From Rhea pennata (lineage: Eukaryota > Chordata > Aves > Rheiformes > Rheidae), in NCBI RefSeq assembly GCF_028389875.1, contig NC_084676.1:1054001-1118000 (forward strand): a stretch of DNA of 64,000 nucleotides, in the 5' to 3' direction. The notes beneath the pieces were generated by a model. That model was not told the DNA's origin. It worked only from the letters and a program-made list of their open reading frames with translations, and searched no databases. The position numbers and the translations under genes were made by a program. Positions 12,896-24,294 of the stretch are shown here, piece by piece; the first letter of the stretch is position 1; each line of letters starts with the position of its first letter.

Positions 12896-13372
12896 TTGCC
12901 TGGAAGAGCAGAACAACTGCGGCATGGTTTGAATCTGGGGGTACCTACACATGCACCAAGAATAATCAGGCTTCAGCCTTCATTAAAAGGAAGGACACCA
13001 CTGCTCAACCAGGGCACATGTTCCTTGTTGCCTACAGGGTCTTCCTTGCAGTGGAGTATGCTGGAGGATGTGGTATGCTGCAGGAGTCGGAGTGATGACA
13101 ATGGGCCAAGGAGGAGAGAGATGTCCCCCTCCATGCACTGCCCAAGGTCTCACATACCCTACAGAACACAGGGATGGGAGCTGAGACCTCGACTCCCTGC
13201 TCACCAAGGATGCTTCCTCCTTGTCAGAACAAGGCTGGGAGCAGCCCTGCTGAGTAGAGAGCTGAGCTCCAGGCAGGGTGTCAGGTCCCATGGTACACAA
13301 GTCCTCAGAGTAGGAGGATCTTGGCGCGTTTCTGCACATCCCCAAATAGAAAAACCACCCATGACTCCTGCA
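12896..13372. other. No recognisable gene
   Basis: Long opposing frames cross this stretch (12896-13612 plus and 12983-13447 minus), but neither has a family motif or splice structure and each weakens the case for the other. I see nothing else here. Confidence 0.4.
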
Positions 13373-13410
13373 TCTATGGGATGCATAGATGGCTCTATGC
13401 ATCCCATAGA
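13373..13410. repeat. Perfect 17-bp inverted repeat with 4-nt loop
   Basis: The left arm TCTATGGGATGCATAGA (13373-13389) is exactly complementary to the right arm at 13394-13410, separated by the 4-nt loop TGGC. A second, overlapping perfect inverted repeat uses ATGGCTCTATG (13389-13399) and CATAGAGCCAT (13405-13415) around a 5-nt loop. The two hairpins are mutually exclusive. The stem is too short for a standard microRNA precursor. It may be a de novo palindrome or a remnant of a small inverted-repeat element. Confidence 0.9.
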
Positions 13411-13415
13411 GCCAT

Positions 13416-16400
13416 GCTACTATGACCAGCCTGGAGATCTTGGCCATCTAGGGCCACAGCTCTGTCTTATCTGGGACCTATCTCTTTTCAGAATGGTGGG
13501 ACACAGGAGTGGATGTCATCTCCCACCTACAGCCCACTTTTTAGGGGCTCTGCTATGTATACACCCGCCTCACATGGCTCCCAGCCACAGGGGAGACCTC
13601 GGTGTGTGGTAGTAGGTCAGGGAGTTTGAAAGACTCAGAGATGCAGTGAAGTGATGAGGGATCCCCCATGGTTCATCTACCCTGAGAAGAGCCCATAGAT
13701 CCTCTTCAGGCTTGCTCCAGAACAGAGACAATGCCATCAGCTCTTTGGTTCACTGTCTTGGAAAGATCCTCCTGCTTCCCCCATCACATGCTTCAGCATG
13801 GGCATCGTCCAGAGGAATAAGCCAGTTCAGCACTTGTTCCTGGAGGATAAGCTACAAAAGATGGGAGATTTTTAGTCTGAATTTTCAAAATGCATAATGT
13901 TGAGAAGAACTTCATCCAGGGCTGAAAACTGGGCAAAAAAGCTTATGGGAGCTTTGTGATGCAGGGGAAATTTCAACTGGTCAGCCAGGGAGAACTGAAT
14001 GGAGAGAGATTTATTTAGATTGATATTCCTGTGTGAGCTGACTCAGTGGCTGATAGGTTTGGCCTAAGGTTCCAGACTTGAAAATGATCAGAAAGCTCTT
14101 AACAGTCCATAACAGCCCCAAAAAAGCAGGCAGCGTGTGGGCCAGGATCCCTTATGGCTCCCCATTCTTGGTGAGGGTTGACAACCCACTGCCAACCTCT
14201 CTGGGGTAAACCGGTCCCAGCAACCCCACTGGCATTTGGCACCAGAGCAGCATGTCCCAAGCGAGTGATGCTGTCTGCACAGGGCATATCCAGTTGAGAT
14301 AGGGGCCAAGGCTGCCAATCCTCCTGATGCAAGAGCAGCAGCTGCCTCACTCTGCAGTGGCATCAGCTCAGCCCACGTGCCATGATACACAGGGGAGCAG
14401 CCACAGATGGCCTGGCCTTGTAGGAGATGCCAACCACCTCTCTGCTTCACATGGAGGCTGGCCAGCCCATGTCTTGGCCCCACTGAACTCCCCTGGCTGT
14501 GCAGCATTCCTGTGTGATACACCCAAGCTGCTCCCTAGCCCACCGGTCCCTGCTGGGAGCTCTTGCAGCCCTGCTGGGAGCTCTTGCAGCCCTCTCACCC
14601 TTGGGCTGAACAGTCACAGAGCAGCTCCAAGGCCTCGTTGTTCATGGTCAACCCCATCCCATCTTCACAAAGGCACCAGCACCAAACAAGTTCACAGCTT
14701 CCCTCTTATGACATTCTCCTCCTCCTCAGCTCACTACCTGCCTCTCTGCAGCTCCTGAGTCCTAACTGGAGCCGGAGAGGGGCCATGAGAACAGTGCTGC
14801 CCGTACCTCTGACACCTGCCTCTAGCAACCAGCATGGCTGGAGAGCTCAGCCTCTGCAACAGGACCCCATTGCCAGGCGCTCCTGGGCCAGGCTCCCACC
14901 TGCAAGCAGCACAGTACAACTCTGCCGAGGCCATGCAGGGCCCAGGCATAGCTGGGCACTCTGGCTGGCGGCTGCCTTGTGTCACCGGGGTGCTGAGGAG
15001 CCGGGAGGCTGCCTCTCTCCAGGGATAGCCACCACCATGCTTCCCCCAGCTGCAATCGTGTCATAGCAAGGGCCACCAGGCTGGAAGGGTTTTGCACATC
15101 CCACTCTGCCTTCGAGACACAAAGGAAGAGCCTTGAACTTCCCTGTTGAACATTAACTGAGCGTGGCAGCAAGCGTTTCCGCTGCGGCTTTGCCCGCCCC
15201 GCCGTCACAGCCGAGCTGCAGCGAAGCAGTGGGAGCAACGCTGCCCACAGCCTGCCCCAGCCTGCCTGGGAAGGTCACGCTCAGCCTGTGGCACTCGCAG
15301 CAAGCCCGCCATCCGGCTCAGCTGAAGCACATTTTGTTCAGCGTTTCCTGCATCCTGCTCACATTCCCCGTGCTGAGAGGGAAGGAGGGAGGAAGGGAGG
15401 GAAGGGGGGGGACGCATGGGTCAGCGCGAGGTCAGGCTACTAATTGCATCCAAGAGCATGGCGGGCCTGGAGGAGGCCATCAATCTACCAGGCCCCAACT
15501 GCAACCAGCAGCCCAAAACAGCAGCAGGAAGAACAGCAGGCCAGGGAGGCCAATGATGGCTCCAGTGGATGGGAAGGTGGCAAAGGCAAGGGATGGGGGG
15601 CCATCAGCTCACTGAGCAGCCTATAAAGCATTCACCCCACTCTGGAGCGGGCTGTGTGAGCACCCTTGGGCCATGCAAAGCCACTTGAAGGTGCTGGGGG
15701 TGCTCCTGTGGCAGGCCAGCCTCATTTGCCTGGGCCAGGTCACCACCTGAGAGGTGCCTGTGTGCAGCTCCAGCATCAGTGTGGAGCTCACAGCTCCTGC
15801 CACCTGCTCTGATGCAGCTCTTCCCATACCAGGGGCTCTGGGGTTTGTCCCCCCTCCGGCCTGGCTGAGCCAGCTCTTTGTTCAAACCCCTGCTGGTGCT
15901 GCTGTTGTGCCCATGGCCATGCATCACTGCCAGCCCCAGCCCAAGCTTTGTGTTGGACACCAGTGTCTCACAGCATCAGCTGCTTCTGTCCTCCTATGCA
16001 GAGGCTGAGCTACCAAGGTCAGGCAGGAAGGGGAGCTTGAATCCAGTCATGCCCTCTGTGCTAGCACACAGTAGGACTGGCGGCAACTGGCGGCAGGTTG
16101 CACTGACTCCTCTTCCAAGTGTTAATGAGGATGTTAATTAAGAGTGACCCCCATGCCAGCCCTTGTGGTACTGCTTAAGCAGCTCCCTCAACACTGTGCA
16201 GAGCTCATTATCACCGTCACACCTTCCCAGCAGCCGGTCCCAGCCCCAGCACCCAGCCCTGCTGGGCCTGGGGGATGGCAGCCTGGGGGATTTCTTCCTC
16301 AGCAGCCTGGACAGGCTGGAGGCATAGCACAGCTCAGGGTCTGTGGCCAGCAGCAACATCACAGCTGCATGTGCTGCAGAAGAAGGGTTTGGCCCTCAGG

Positions 16401-16667
16401 GATGCCTGAGGTCCCTGCACCATGCTTGCCTGGACCGGAGCTTGTTGGCAAGGAGAGGCCATTCACCCCAGGAGACACAGAGGCAAAGATGCAGCCCAGT
16501 ATGGGGGTGAGCTACCAGTGCTGTGGAGAGGCTACTCTCTCCCACCTCCCCATAGCCCCACCATCCCAGGCCTGCTCACAGGGAGAGTTTGAATCCCATC
16601 TTCTCTCTGGCTCCATATTATCTCACAAACTGTTTTGTCCTTGTTCCTCTTGGGGAAGGCCCTGCTA
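13416..16667. other. No recognisable gene; small 21-bp tandem duplication
   Basis: GC-rich, CTG/CAG-skewed sequence with many overlapping frames in all phases and no domain signature. At about 14549-14590 a 21-bp unit beginning CCCTGCTGGGAGCTCTTG is present twice in tandem, the only clear local structure. No splice-bounded exon, RNA gene or transposon end was found. Confidence 0.45.
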
Positions 16668-16905
16668 ACACCATGTCCCTCTGCTAACATCCACATTTCC
16701 TGCCAATGCCCCCAGTCCCTGCAGACACCCATGTGCCCTGTGAATGCTCATCTCTTAAGCTGTTGCCCACATCCCCTGCTGATGCCGACATCCCTGGTAT
16801 CATTAATGATGTCCTCTGTCGATGCCAACATCCTCTGCTGATGCCCACATCCTTTGTTAATGTCCACATCCCTTGTCAGCACCCACTGCCCCTGATAATG
16901 CTACC
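16668..16905 (+). repeat. Degenerate short-unit repeat (about 20-21 bp)
   Basis: The motif TGATGCCCACATCCYYTG recurs with drift, for example GATGCCGACATCCC near 16781, GATGCCAACATCCTC near 16820, GATGCCCACATCCT near 16840 and AATGTCCACATCCC near 16859. More decayed copies lie towards 16670. This looks like an old minisatellite losing its periodicity. It generates overlapping spurious frames on both strands. Confidence 0.65.
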
Positions 16906-19279
16906 TGTAGCCCTGGTGTCCTGGGACCTACTCCAGTACAAGTGCAGTGCCTGGAGACCAGGAGCAGCGGCAGCACCCACATGAGCTGAGGAGCATGCAG
17001 CTGCTGCAGTTGCTAGTGCTTGGAATGGCAGCAAGGCTAAGGGGTCCCCAGGGGGCTGGGGAGGCCACTGCAACGTGGAGAGCGGTGCCAGTCACTGCTT
17101 CCCAGCTCCAGACCCCACATAAGGGGCAAGAGAACTATCAGCATGAAGGCAGGCATGGGCAGAGGCCGTTCTCATTGCAGTGGCACCATCCCCCCTCCCC
17201 CACCCCGCTCACACTCAGGCCTGCAAGCTACTCCAGGATCACACACCTGCATGGGTGCGAGCTCCAGGCACAGCAGCTGCACTGCCTGCAGGGCACAGCC
17301 CATGCCAGTTGCTTTGCAGCCAGGCAGAGCGGCTGGGAGAGAGCCCAGCTCCCCGTTGGAGATGCCTTCCTGCTCTGCACTCTGTGCTCAAATGGTGCTG
17401 CCCTGGGTGTCTTCCCCTAAACCTCCCCAGCACTTGGCAAGGGGCTCACTGGAGCGTATGGGCTGCCACAGCATGCCATGCCCGAGTGATGCCCAAGAGG
17501 GTTTTCAGGGACACACACCATGCCTCAGTTTCCTGCCTGGCAAAAGCGTGGGGCTTCCCCTGGGAGAAAGCAGAGCTGGAAGCATTACGACTCCAGAGTG
17601 GGGAGTAAGTCTGGAGTTTGCCCCATCTGCAACTGGCCTGGGGGCATTTCCCCACCCTGTGACCTGTGCTGATGGCAGCCACTGTGGCTGTATGTACAGT
17701 GCCAAGCGCAGACCTGCCACGGAGACGTGGCTGGAGAACCCTTCGCCCTGCCGGTGCCAGGCGGCCCTCAGCCCTGCCACACTGCCAGCCACAGTGCTGC
17801 CAGTCAGCAGTGGGTGGGCTCACACCAGTCAGCTGGGGACGGTGGGCAAAGGCATCCCAACAAGTTGGGGGCTGCCTGGGCATGGCCTTGCAGGACAGCC
17901 CCAGCTGTGGCTGCTGCTGAGAATGAAAGAAATAGCAGCACCTCCGCCTAGCATAGTGGTTGGAAGTGGAAAGCCCTGCACAGGGGTCTGCGTGCCATTC
18001 CCTTTTCCCACCACCCTCCCCAGGACAGACTCCCAGCATGGGGCAGGGGCCCATCCCCCCAGGTGCCAGCACTGTCCAGTCACACTATCCCAAATATTTG
18101 TCACAGTCATAAAAATCAGCTGGACTGCTGTTTTCCACCTTATACACCCCCCCCCCACAGGCACATTCCTGCTAAGTGACTTTGGCTGTTGCCCGAGGAG
18201 TGCAAACAGGGACCTAGCTCCCTGCAGACACTTACCAGTGCCAAACTGGTTGGTGTGGGGCATGCAGGCACCCTGGGTATGCCGTGCAGCAGCGTGAGTG
18301 GCAGCACACAGGCTCCATTGTCCCCACTGACGTCGCGGCTCTGTCCCTTGCCACCCTGGCTCAGCTCCGTCCATCGCAGGCTCCAGGTTGCCCAGCTTGC
18401 ACCCCTGGGCACAGTTGACAGCACAACCCAGCTGCTCCAGAGCGAGGGGCAAGGATCCCACATGAAATTCCTGTCCCCCGGCGTGAGCCCAATGGATGCG
18501 GTGAGATGGTCTGACTCAAAAGCTGGTGGAGATTGAATTTGTGGAAGTTTTCCTTAAGGGCTTTCAAAGGGCTTTTCTGTGATTTCTGCCTTCTCTGGGG
18601 CTTCGCAGGTTCCTGCCTGGCAGGGAGGGAGCGGAGCCGCGCAAAGTCCACGTATCTCCATCGCCTCCCTGCCTTCCCCTCCTGCTGGGCTGCACATCTG
18701 TTGAACAGATGCTCGGCTCCGGGCACCCGCCCGGCCCAAAAGTTGGCTGGAGCCAGGGACAAAGACCTCCTCCGAGGGAGGTAGGAGCCAGGTCTGCCAC
18801 GTCATGTCACATCTGCCTCTTGCCCTGGTTGAGATGGGGCCTGACCTTGCTCCCACCAGGAGACCCTGTGACCTTCTTGGGACAAGGAGGGCCAGTGCAG
18901 GGCTTCCTGCAGGCGCGGGCAAGCGGGATGCAGCAGAAACCACGTGCCGCCACGTCTCCGATTGCCAAGGGCTGTGCTCATGACACCGTCCGCTTTGGGG
19001 AAGGGCTGGATCAAAGCATGGCACTGTCCTCCTCCCAAATGACCATGGCGATGGAGAGCATGTCTCGACATCCTCCCCCGCCCCACACAGCGTGGGCAGC
19101 GATCCCAGCAGCTGCCGTCCTACAGCCAGGCCCAGTGCTGCCTCCAGCAACCCTCTGCCCCAAACAGCTCATGCTGATCTGGTGCTGGACAAAAAAAACT
19201 TGAAGAAAAAACAGCCTATAAAAACAGACGTGTGGTCTCCTCAAATATTCAAACACCTAAACTTACTCACCTTGAAGAG
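16906..19279. other. GC-rich intergenic sequence, no gene accepted
   Basis: The longest frame of the window (384 codons, 17143-18297 plus) lies here. It is opposed by 208- and 210-codon frames on the other strand, has no domain or motif, and is rich in Ser, Pro, Cys and Ala, as expected of GC-rich non-coding DNA with few stop codons. Poly-C tracts occur, for example around 18148-18160. I accept no gene. Confidence 0.5.
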
Positions 19280-19530
19280 TTTCTTTCTCTACATTTTCAT
19301 TTTCTGCTTGTCCTGACAAAACAACTCTCAGTGCAGTTATCTGTGGCATGTTAATTATTTTCTTTTACAAAAACAAATGGCATGCGCAACATGGTAAAAC
19401 TCCAGGCAGGTCGAGCTGTGAAATATCCCTGGGAGGAGACACAAGGCTGGCTTAACCCAGCTACCGCCAGGATTAAACACACGCAGATTTAGCCGGCGAC
19501 ACTATTCCTAGGTCATTATTTTGTTACGGC
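19280..19530. promoter_or_regulatory. Candidate conserved element just 3' of CXXC5
   Basis: A change in texture to AT-rich unique sequence (GTTAATTATTTTC, AAACAAATGGCATGCGC) followed by a CpG-containing part (CCGGCGACAC, GTTACGGCCGG). It lies 250-500 bases beyond the inferred poly(A) site. It may be a downstream enhancer or the unprocessed 3' flank. The evidence is texture only. Confidence 0.22.
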
Positions 19531-19782
19531 CGGCTCAGGAGCTGCAGGTTTATGCGGTGTGACGGCCCTTTCCGAGCAGCAGCAGCCCTAGCTGCCAGCA
19601 AGCCCCCAGGGGCGGCCAGCTCCACTTCCCGGGTGCACCCACCGCGTCGAGGATGGCGCTGGGGGCCGGCTCGCCTGCCAGCAGCGTCGGGGCTGGGGGG
19701 ATAGGGGGGGACCCAAACTGCTTGAGACAGGGATGGAGAGAAATAACAAAGCTGTAAATCATGACACAAAACATGCATTCAT

Positions 19783-19788
19783 TTTATT
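19783..19788 (-). terminator. CXXC5: Polyadenylation signal AATAAA (CXXC5, distal)
   Basis: On the minus strand, GTGAATAAAATG lies about 945 nt after the stop codon. It is the last hexamer before GC-rich intergenic sequence and is followed by a T/G-rich stretch. Cleavage would be expected around 19760-19770. Confidence 0.6.
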
Positions 19789-20511
19789 CACAAAAACAGC
19801 CTGGATCGCTAAAACATTACAAACAGCATTTCAATTTAATGATGTAGAGAGCGCTGGAGAGACGGGGATTTGAACAGAAGAGAAATATCACTTTTCATAA
19901 CTGCTTCAGCACAGGTCCTGCAATATTATTTTTATTTTGATTTTAACTTCAGTAAGTTTACAAAAATGACTTCTAGAAGTAAACCATTGCAATTAGGAGT
20001 TTTTTTCTGTATTCAGTATTTCTTGTTCTATATTAATAAACTAACAATGACATGTTTTTCTTTTCTTTTTTCTTCTTTTTTTTTTCCTTTTTTAAGGACC
20101 GCCGTTTTTGTAGTAATTGTTTTCTTTCATCTTTTATACCAAACCTCTTGCTGGTTAAACCTACATACGTGAATGGCTAGGAAAAGGGATACTACATTGC
20201 TTTAAACATATTCTCATTTATAAACATGAAGTTGAGGCATTCTAGAAACTATCCACTCTATTGTATGATGGGAAATAATCAAATAAAAAGTATAAATGAG
20301 GGTGCAATTAAACAACTGTGCTAAATTACAGTAGTGCTTATTAGTAACTAGATTTTAAAAGGTTACTGTAAATTTACATTCCCTACACAAGTACTGCATC
20401 TTTCACACATAAACAACATCAACACCAAAACACAGAAAGAAACTGATTGTCCATACTCTGTCTATTAAGTCTTGGTACTTTACAGATCCATTGTTTTTTT
20501 CTTTTAATTAT

Positions 20512-20517
20512 TTTATT
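20512..20517 (-). terminator. CXXC5: Possible proximal polyadenylation signal AATAAA
   Basis: A canonical hexamer on the minus strand (TCAAATAAAATAATT) lies 216 nt after the stop. Use of it would shorten the 3' UTR and remove most AU-rich sequence. Another hexamer at about 19931-19936 lies between this one and the distal site. Confidence 0.35.
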
Positions 20518-20732
20518 TGAAAAGCAGTTAAATGTCTGACTAGGACTCGAAGATGTTAAACGAACGCAAAAAAAAAATTATAAAAACAGGAATGAAATTT
20601 TGCGAGAAAATATTTTTGGTTCTAAAGAGACACAGGTGCATCCATTCATTTCAGCCAAAAATCCCTTGCCTGAGACAACACAAGCAAGCAGTGACATTGC
20701 ACTTGGATGACAGAGCTTTGGGATTCCCATTC

Positions 20733-20777
20733 CTACTGAAACCATCTGAACGCAGCTCCTGTAGGAAGCATCACCTT
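20733..20777 (-). CDS. CXXC5: CXXC5 terminal coding exon (residues 264-277)
   Basis: This exon holds 14 codons plus TAG, reading KVMLPTGAAFRWFQ, the conserved C-terminus of CXXC5. The paralogue CXXC4 ends differently, in AFRWFF as I recall it, so this tail helps decide between the two. The acceptor is strong: a long C/T tract ending CTTCCTTTCCAG, with AG at 20778-20779. The phase (0) matches the donor of the upstream coding exon, so the join is clean: Ala-Leu-Glu, then Lys-Val-Met. In the mammalian protein, the region from the end of the zinc finger into this tail contributes to Dishevelled binding. The tail continues directly into the 3' UTR. The bases upstream of the acceptor stay open in the same frame but are intron. 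Confidence 0.96.
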   Translation of the reverse strand, partial: KVMLPTGAAFRWFQ

Positions 20778-20849
20778 CTGGAAAGGAAGAGAGACAAGGG
20801 GAGGGGGGGAGAAGAACAAGACAGAGAAGGGACGAGGCATTAAGTCGGG

Positions 20850-22560
20850 TCGCGGGCAGGACGAGCCCCACGCCGCGGCCCTGGCCCCGCAGCGGCTGCT
20901 CCGGGGACGGCTGGGGGGCTCCTTACCCACTGCTCCCCGGGGCCAGCTCAGGTTCGGAGGGGGGAGCTGGGGCCAGTGCTTTCTGGCCGCAGCTAGCGAG
21001 CCCCCGCGACGGCCTTGTTTACGTGAGGGAGCCTCGTCAAACAGGTATTAGCGGGCAGCGCCACTAATGTCATCAGCGCTAAGTTGATTAAAGGCAGCTA
21101 AGTAAAAGCAGCAGGCAACCATGCGGAGAGCCCGGGCCAGCTCTGCCCCATCCCTCCCGTCGAGGGCTCGGCAGTGGCGGCAGCGCGGCCAGTTTTGTCC
21201 TTGGCAGGGAGGGAAGGTCGGGCAGAGCCTGCTCGGAAAAGGCAAAACCGGCCTCAGGCCCAGGCAGAAGCCGCGGGCTCCAAGGAGGGCGAGAGGGGCC
21301 GTAATCCCGGCGGGCCGAGTGCTCCCAGCGCCCCAGCAGCACAACGCTGCATTCTTGGCGGACGGCTCCTGCCGGAGGGTGCCAGCCCCCGGCGCGGGGC
21401 GGCACAGGACGGCGCGGGGCGGCGCGGGGCGGCGTGGCGCAGGGCGGTGAGCTCAGCCCACTCCCTGAGCCGCCCCTTCACACGCCCGCTGGCCGCGGCA
21501 CAAAGCGACCTAGGCTGGCTAAGGAGCTCAGGGTGCCTCGCCGTACCACGGCCCCACGCGCCCGGCCGCCCTGCCCCGGCACTGAACCGCTTTGCGCTCG
21601 GCATTAGGGCCGGCCCCGGTGCTCTCCCGGCGCCGCCGGACAAAGCCGGCGCGAGGGAGGCGAGCGCGTGGCCTTGCCCAACACGTAAGCCGCCGGCTGC
21701 CAGCCCGATCCAAGCCACAGCTCAGCACCCTCCCTATCCCCGCACAAGGCTCTGCCCCACGTTTGCCACCTGCAGCAAATGAAGAGCTCCCACCCCTACC
21801 CCATTCAAAAGTGCTCAGCACTGCCAGGTAGGATGGGAGCCCGCGGGGGCCCCGGGTGCTCAGCGCCTTTAGGAGGGAGCTCAGGCTCGCACAGGCTGAG
21901 CTGCTGGAGCTGTCCCGGGTGCAAGGAGCCGGTGCGTCTCCCGCACCTCAGCCGTTGCACTGCTCCCTCCAGGGGCTGGCCGGGCAGAGCAGGATCGGGG
22001 CGAGGGAGAGCGGCTCAGCACTGCTCTCCCGGCCGGCACGCCAGGCCATGGCCCAGGCAGCGCAGAGCATCTCCTGGGTCCCTCCTCAGCGGGACACCCT
22101 GGGGCTGGCAACCCGGTCCACACCTGTGTGTTGACACTCTCCTGGATCCAGTCACCGCCGCTCCAGTGGTCCTGCCTGCTGCCTACCCCCACCCTGCAAA
22201 GACCTGTCTTCCCACAGGTGCTCTTCAAATGAAAGGATGCCTTCCAGCGGCAGAAAAAGCTTCATCTCAGAGGTCCTGCGCGTGTGGCAGCAAGTGGCTG
22301 CAGCACTGCGCCTAGGAAGGTTCCCACCCTGCCCCACGATGGGGGCAGGCAGCAGAACCACTCCAAGCTGCTTTCATTCTGCGCAAAGGATGGGCTGACC
22401 ACGGCCCTTCCCGCAGCCCGGCCAAAACGGGGGGCCAGCGAGCACGTTCCGAGCGCCCTGCCTTCCTCCCTAGGCACGAGGCACGGGCCGCTGGGCAGGC
22501 CCCCCGCTTCCCGGCTGCCCCCTCCGCCAGCCACCTGCAGAGGCAGCCGAATGCTCAGGA
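20850..22560. promoter_or_regulatory. Intragenic CpG island next to the CXXC5 last exon
   Basis: GC-rich sequence dense in CpG, especially 21.12-21.70 kb with GGCGCGGGGC runs near 21410-21435. Its left edge holds a compact AT-containing module (21000-21110) with TGTTTACGTGAG, GTCATCAGCGC and TTGATTAAAGG motifs. It lies 70-1800 bases upstream of the terminal exon in transcription direction. It could be an alternative promoter, an orphan CpG island acting as an enhancer, or a CXXC-protein landing site. The 154-202-codon frames it contains on both strands are the stop-poor by-product of GC content. Limits were judged by eye. Confidence 0.6.
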
Positions 22561-22700
22561 CAAGAGCTCCTAGTCCCTGACTCAGCTTTTCTCCTGAGCA
22601 AAGATCTTTGGTTAGGTGTGAGATGAGCGAGAGGGTTTACGGCTCAGTTGAGGCCGAACAAATTCGTGCCAATGGGGGCCTCGTTGACCTGGGACTGCCC
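22561..22700. promoter_or_regulatory. Candidate regulatory patch with AP-1/MAF-like and palindromic motifs
   Basis: TGACTCAGC (22578-22586, matching the AP-1/NF-E2/MAF core) is followed after 12 bases by the perfect 12-bp palindrome CAAAGATCTTTG (22599-22610). Unique sequence with scattered CpGs continues to about 22700. This is motif matching only. Confidence 0.25.
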
Positions 22701-24294
22701 TGCAGCAGCACTCTACCGCTTAAGGATTTCACTGAAGTTATAACACAGCGACAACAAGGAGGCAGTGGGAACACTCGCTCCTGAAAGGGCATCTGGAAAA
22801 ACAGCTCCGCGATTGTTCCCACTGTCCCCTCTCCGCTCCAGACACAATGGCACAGCCTCCAACTTCCCCTCCGTCCGATAGCGAGCACAATGGCCGGGCC
22901 GCAGCAAGCCGCCGCCGCTGCGGCAGGGCACGGCCTTTCCAGCGGAGCCTGGCACGGCGAGGTGACCTCCCTCGCTCCCGGTGCCGGCAGCCCAGCCCAG
23001 ACCTCCCCTGCGCTTAAGGACATGGAAAAAATGCAAGAAAAAATACAAAGGGGTGCACGCATGAGTCGGGCTGGGACCCTGGCGATTCAGCCACACGGGG
23101 AAAACAGACAGATCCCACCCAGCACGCAGGAGCAAAAGAAACACAAGGCACAAGGACACATCTTGTGACACAGCTGCCTTGCCTAAACACCTTCCCCCGG
23201 TCCAGCCAGCAGATGTGCTTACAAGGATATCAAGCAGAGAAACTGTGGTACAGACATAGTTGATGCAGCTTGGGATAGCAGCTTAAATGGGATTTAATGG
23301 TTAGTGTCCCCCCTCAGAACTCTCAGAAACTCTCCTCTCTCCTACCCTCAACTTTATCCTGGGCTTTTGCAAGGAAAGTCGACAGCATCCCTTGCCCAGG
23401 AACAGGCCAAGGCTTTGCCGCTCAGAGCCGGACCCCATGCAGCTGCTAATCTACCAGTGGGCTGTGCACTGGTGGGACTGCACGGTCCCACACTGAAATC
23501 TGTGAGGACACACAGGCTCTAATCCGCTCCTGCCCCAGGGGGATGCAGGGACAGATGTCTACAGCCTGACCAGGGGCCCTGACGAACACCTCTTTCCCCT
23601 GCAGAGCAACTCTGGGCACCACAGTGGACCCCTCAGCATCTCGCTGCACAGAGTGAAGAGGGATAAAGTTGGACAGTAACATGCTCCAGGCTCTGATCAG
23701 GCTCAATCTTGCATGTGACAAAGTGCCTGATAACAAAGAACACCTCCGAAGCCACCTCCAGTAACAGACAGAGTTCAAGGGAACTTGTGATCCAAAGGCC
23801 CAGAAAGAGAGATGCTCTGTCCTACTCTGGTAGGAGGATATGACTACCCAGAAGGAGGAGGTAGGATGTTTTCCCAGCTGGATAGAGATGGGAAGCCAGA
23901 GCAACATTTACAAGACCAAGTGCTACCTGTGCAAGTACCATGATGTTTCTAGATGCCAAGAGACTCCAGTGAAGGTGAAGTGATACTTGCCAGAACCATG
24001 GGGCACACGATCACCAACAGGACATGCCAGAAACAAGGCCATCTGTGAAAACTTTCCCCTTTGGTTTTTGCATGTCCAAACAAGCATGTGACACTAATGT
24101 GAAACAGCCCAGGGTCCTGAACCAAACCTTGGTGAGAATGTCCCCATTCCCACCCCACCCTGAACTCCTCCTGGCTCTAAGAAAGCCATAGGGAACTAGT
24201 AATTTCTCTGAAATGCTCAAGACATAACATAACCTACAAAATACTTGGGAGCACCCCAGCCTAAGTGCTTCAGCTACTGAAAGATGAGATAAGT

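Larger units (their letters stand above)
19765..20732 (-). other. CXXC5: CXXC5 3' untranslated region
   Basis: Starting right after the TAG stop (20733-20735), about 970 nt of AT-rich unique sequence continues on the minus strand, in sharp contrast to the GC-rich flanks. It contains ATTTA pentamers, poly-T and poly-A runs, and several AATAAA hexamers: 20512-20517, about 19931-19936 and 19783-19788. The last one, with a T/G-rich stretch beyond it (TGCATGTTTTGTGTCATG), is the most likely distal polyadenylation signal. AU-rich composition suggests post-transcriptional control of the mRNA. The 3' end is inferred, and shorter isoforms from the inner hexamers are possible. Confidence 0.7.

Noticed and set aside
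17143..18297. 384-codon plus-strand ORF, the longest in the window
   Set aside because: There is no recognisable domain, the Ser/Pro/Cys/Ala composition is typical of stop-poor GC DNA, and 200-codon frames oppose it on the other strand. No splice or promoter context was found.
20778..20930. Upstream extension of the terminal exon frame to 20930
   Set aside because: The sequence is a polypyrimidine tract and AG acceptor followed upstream by GC-rich intron. The phase-0 join to the main exon explains the C-terminus.
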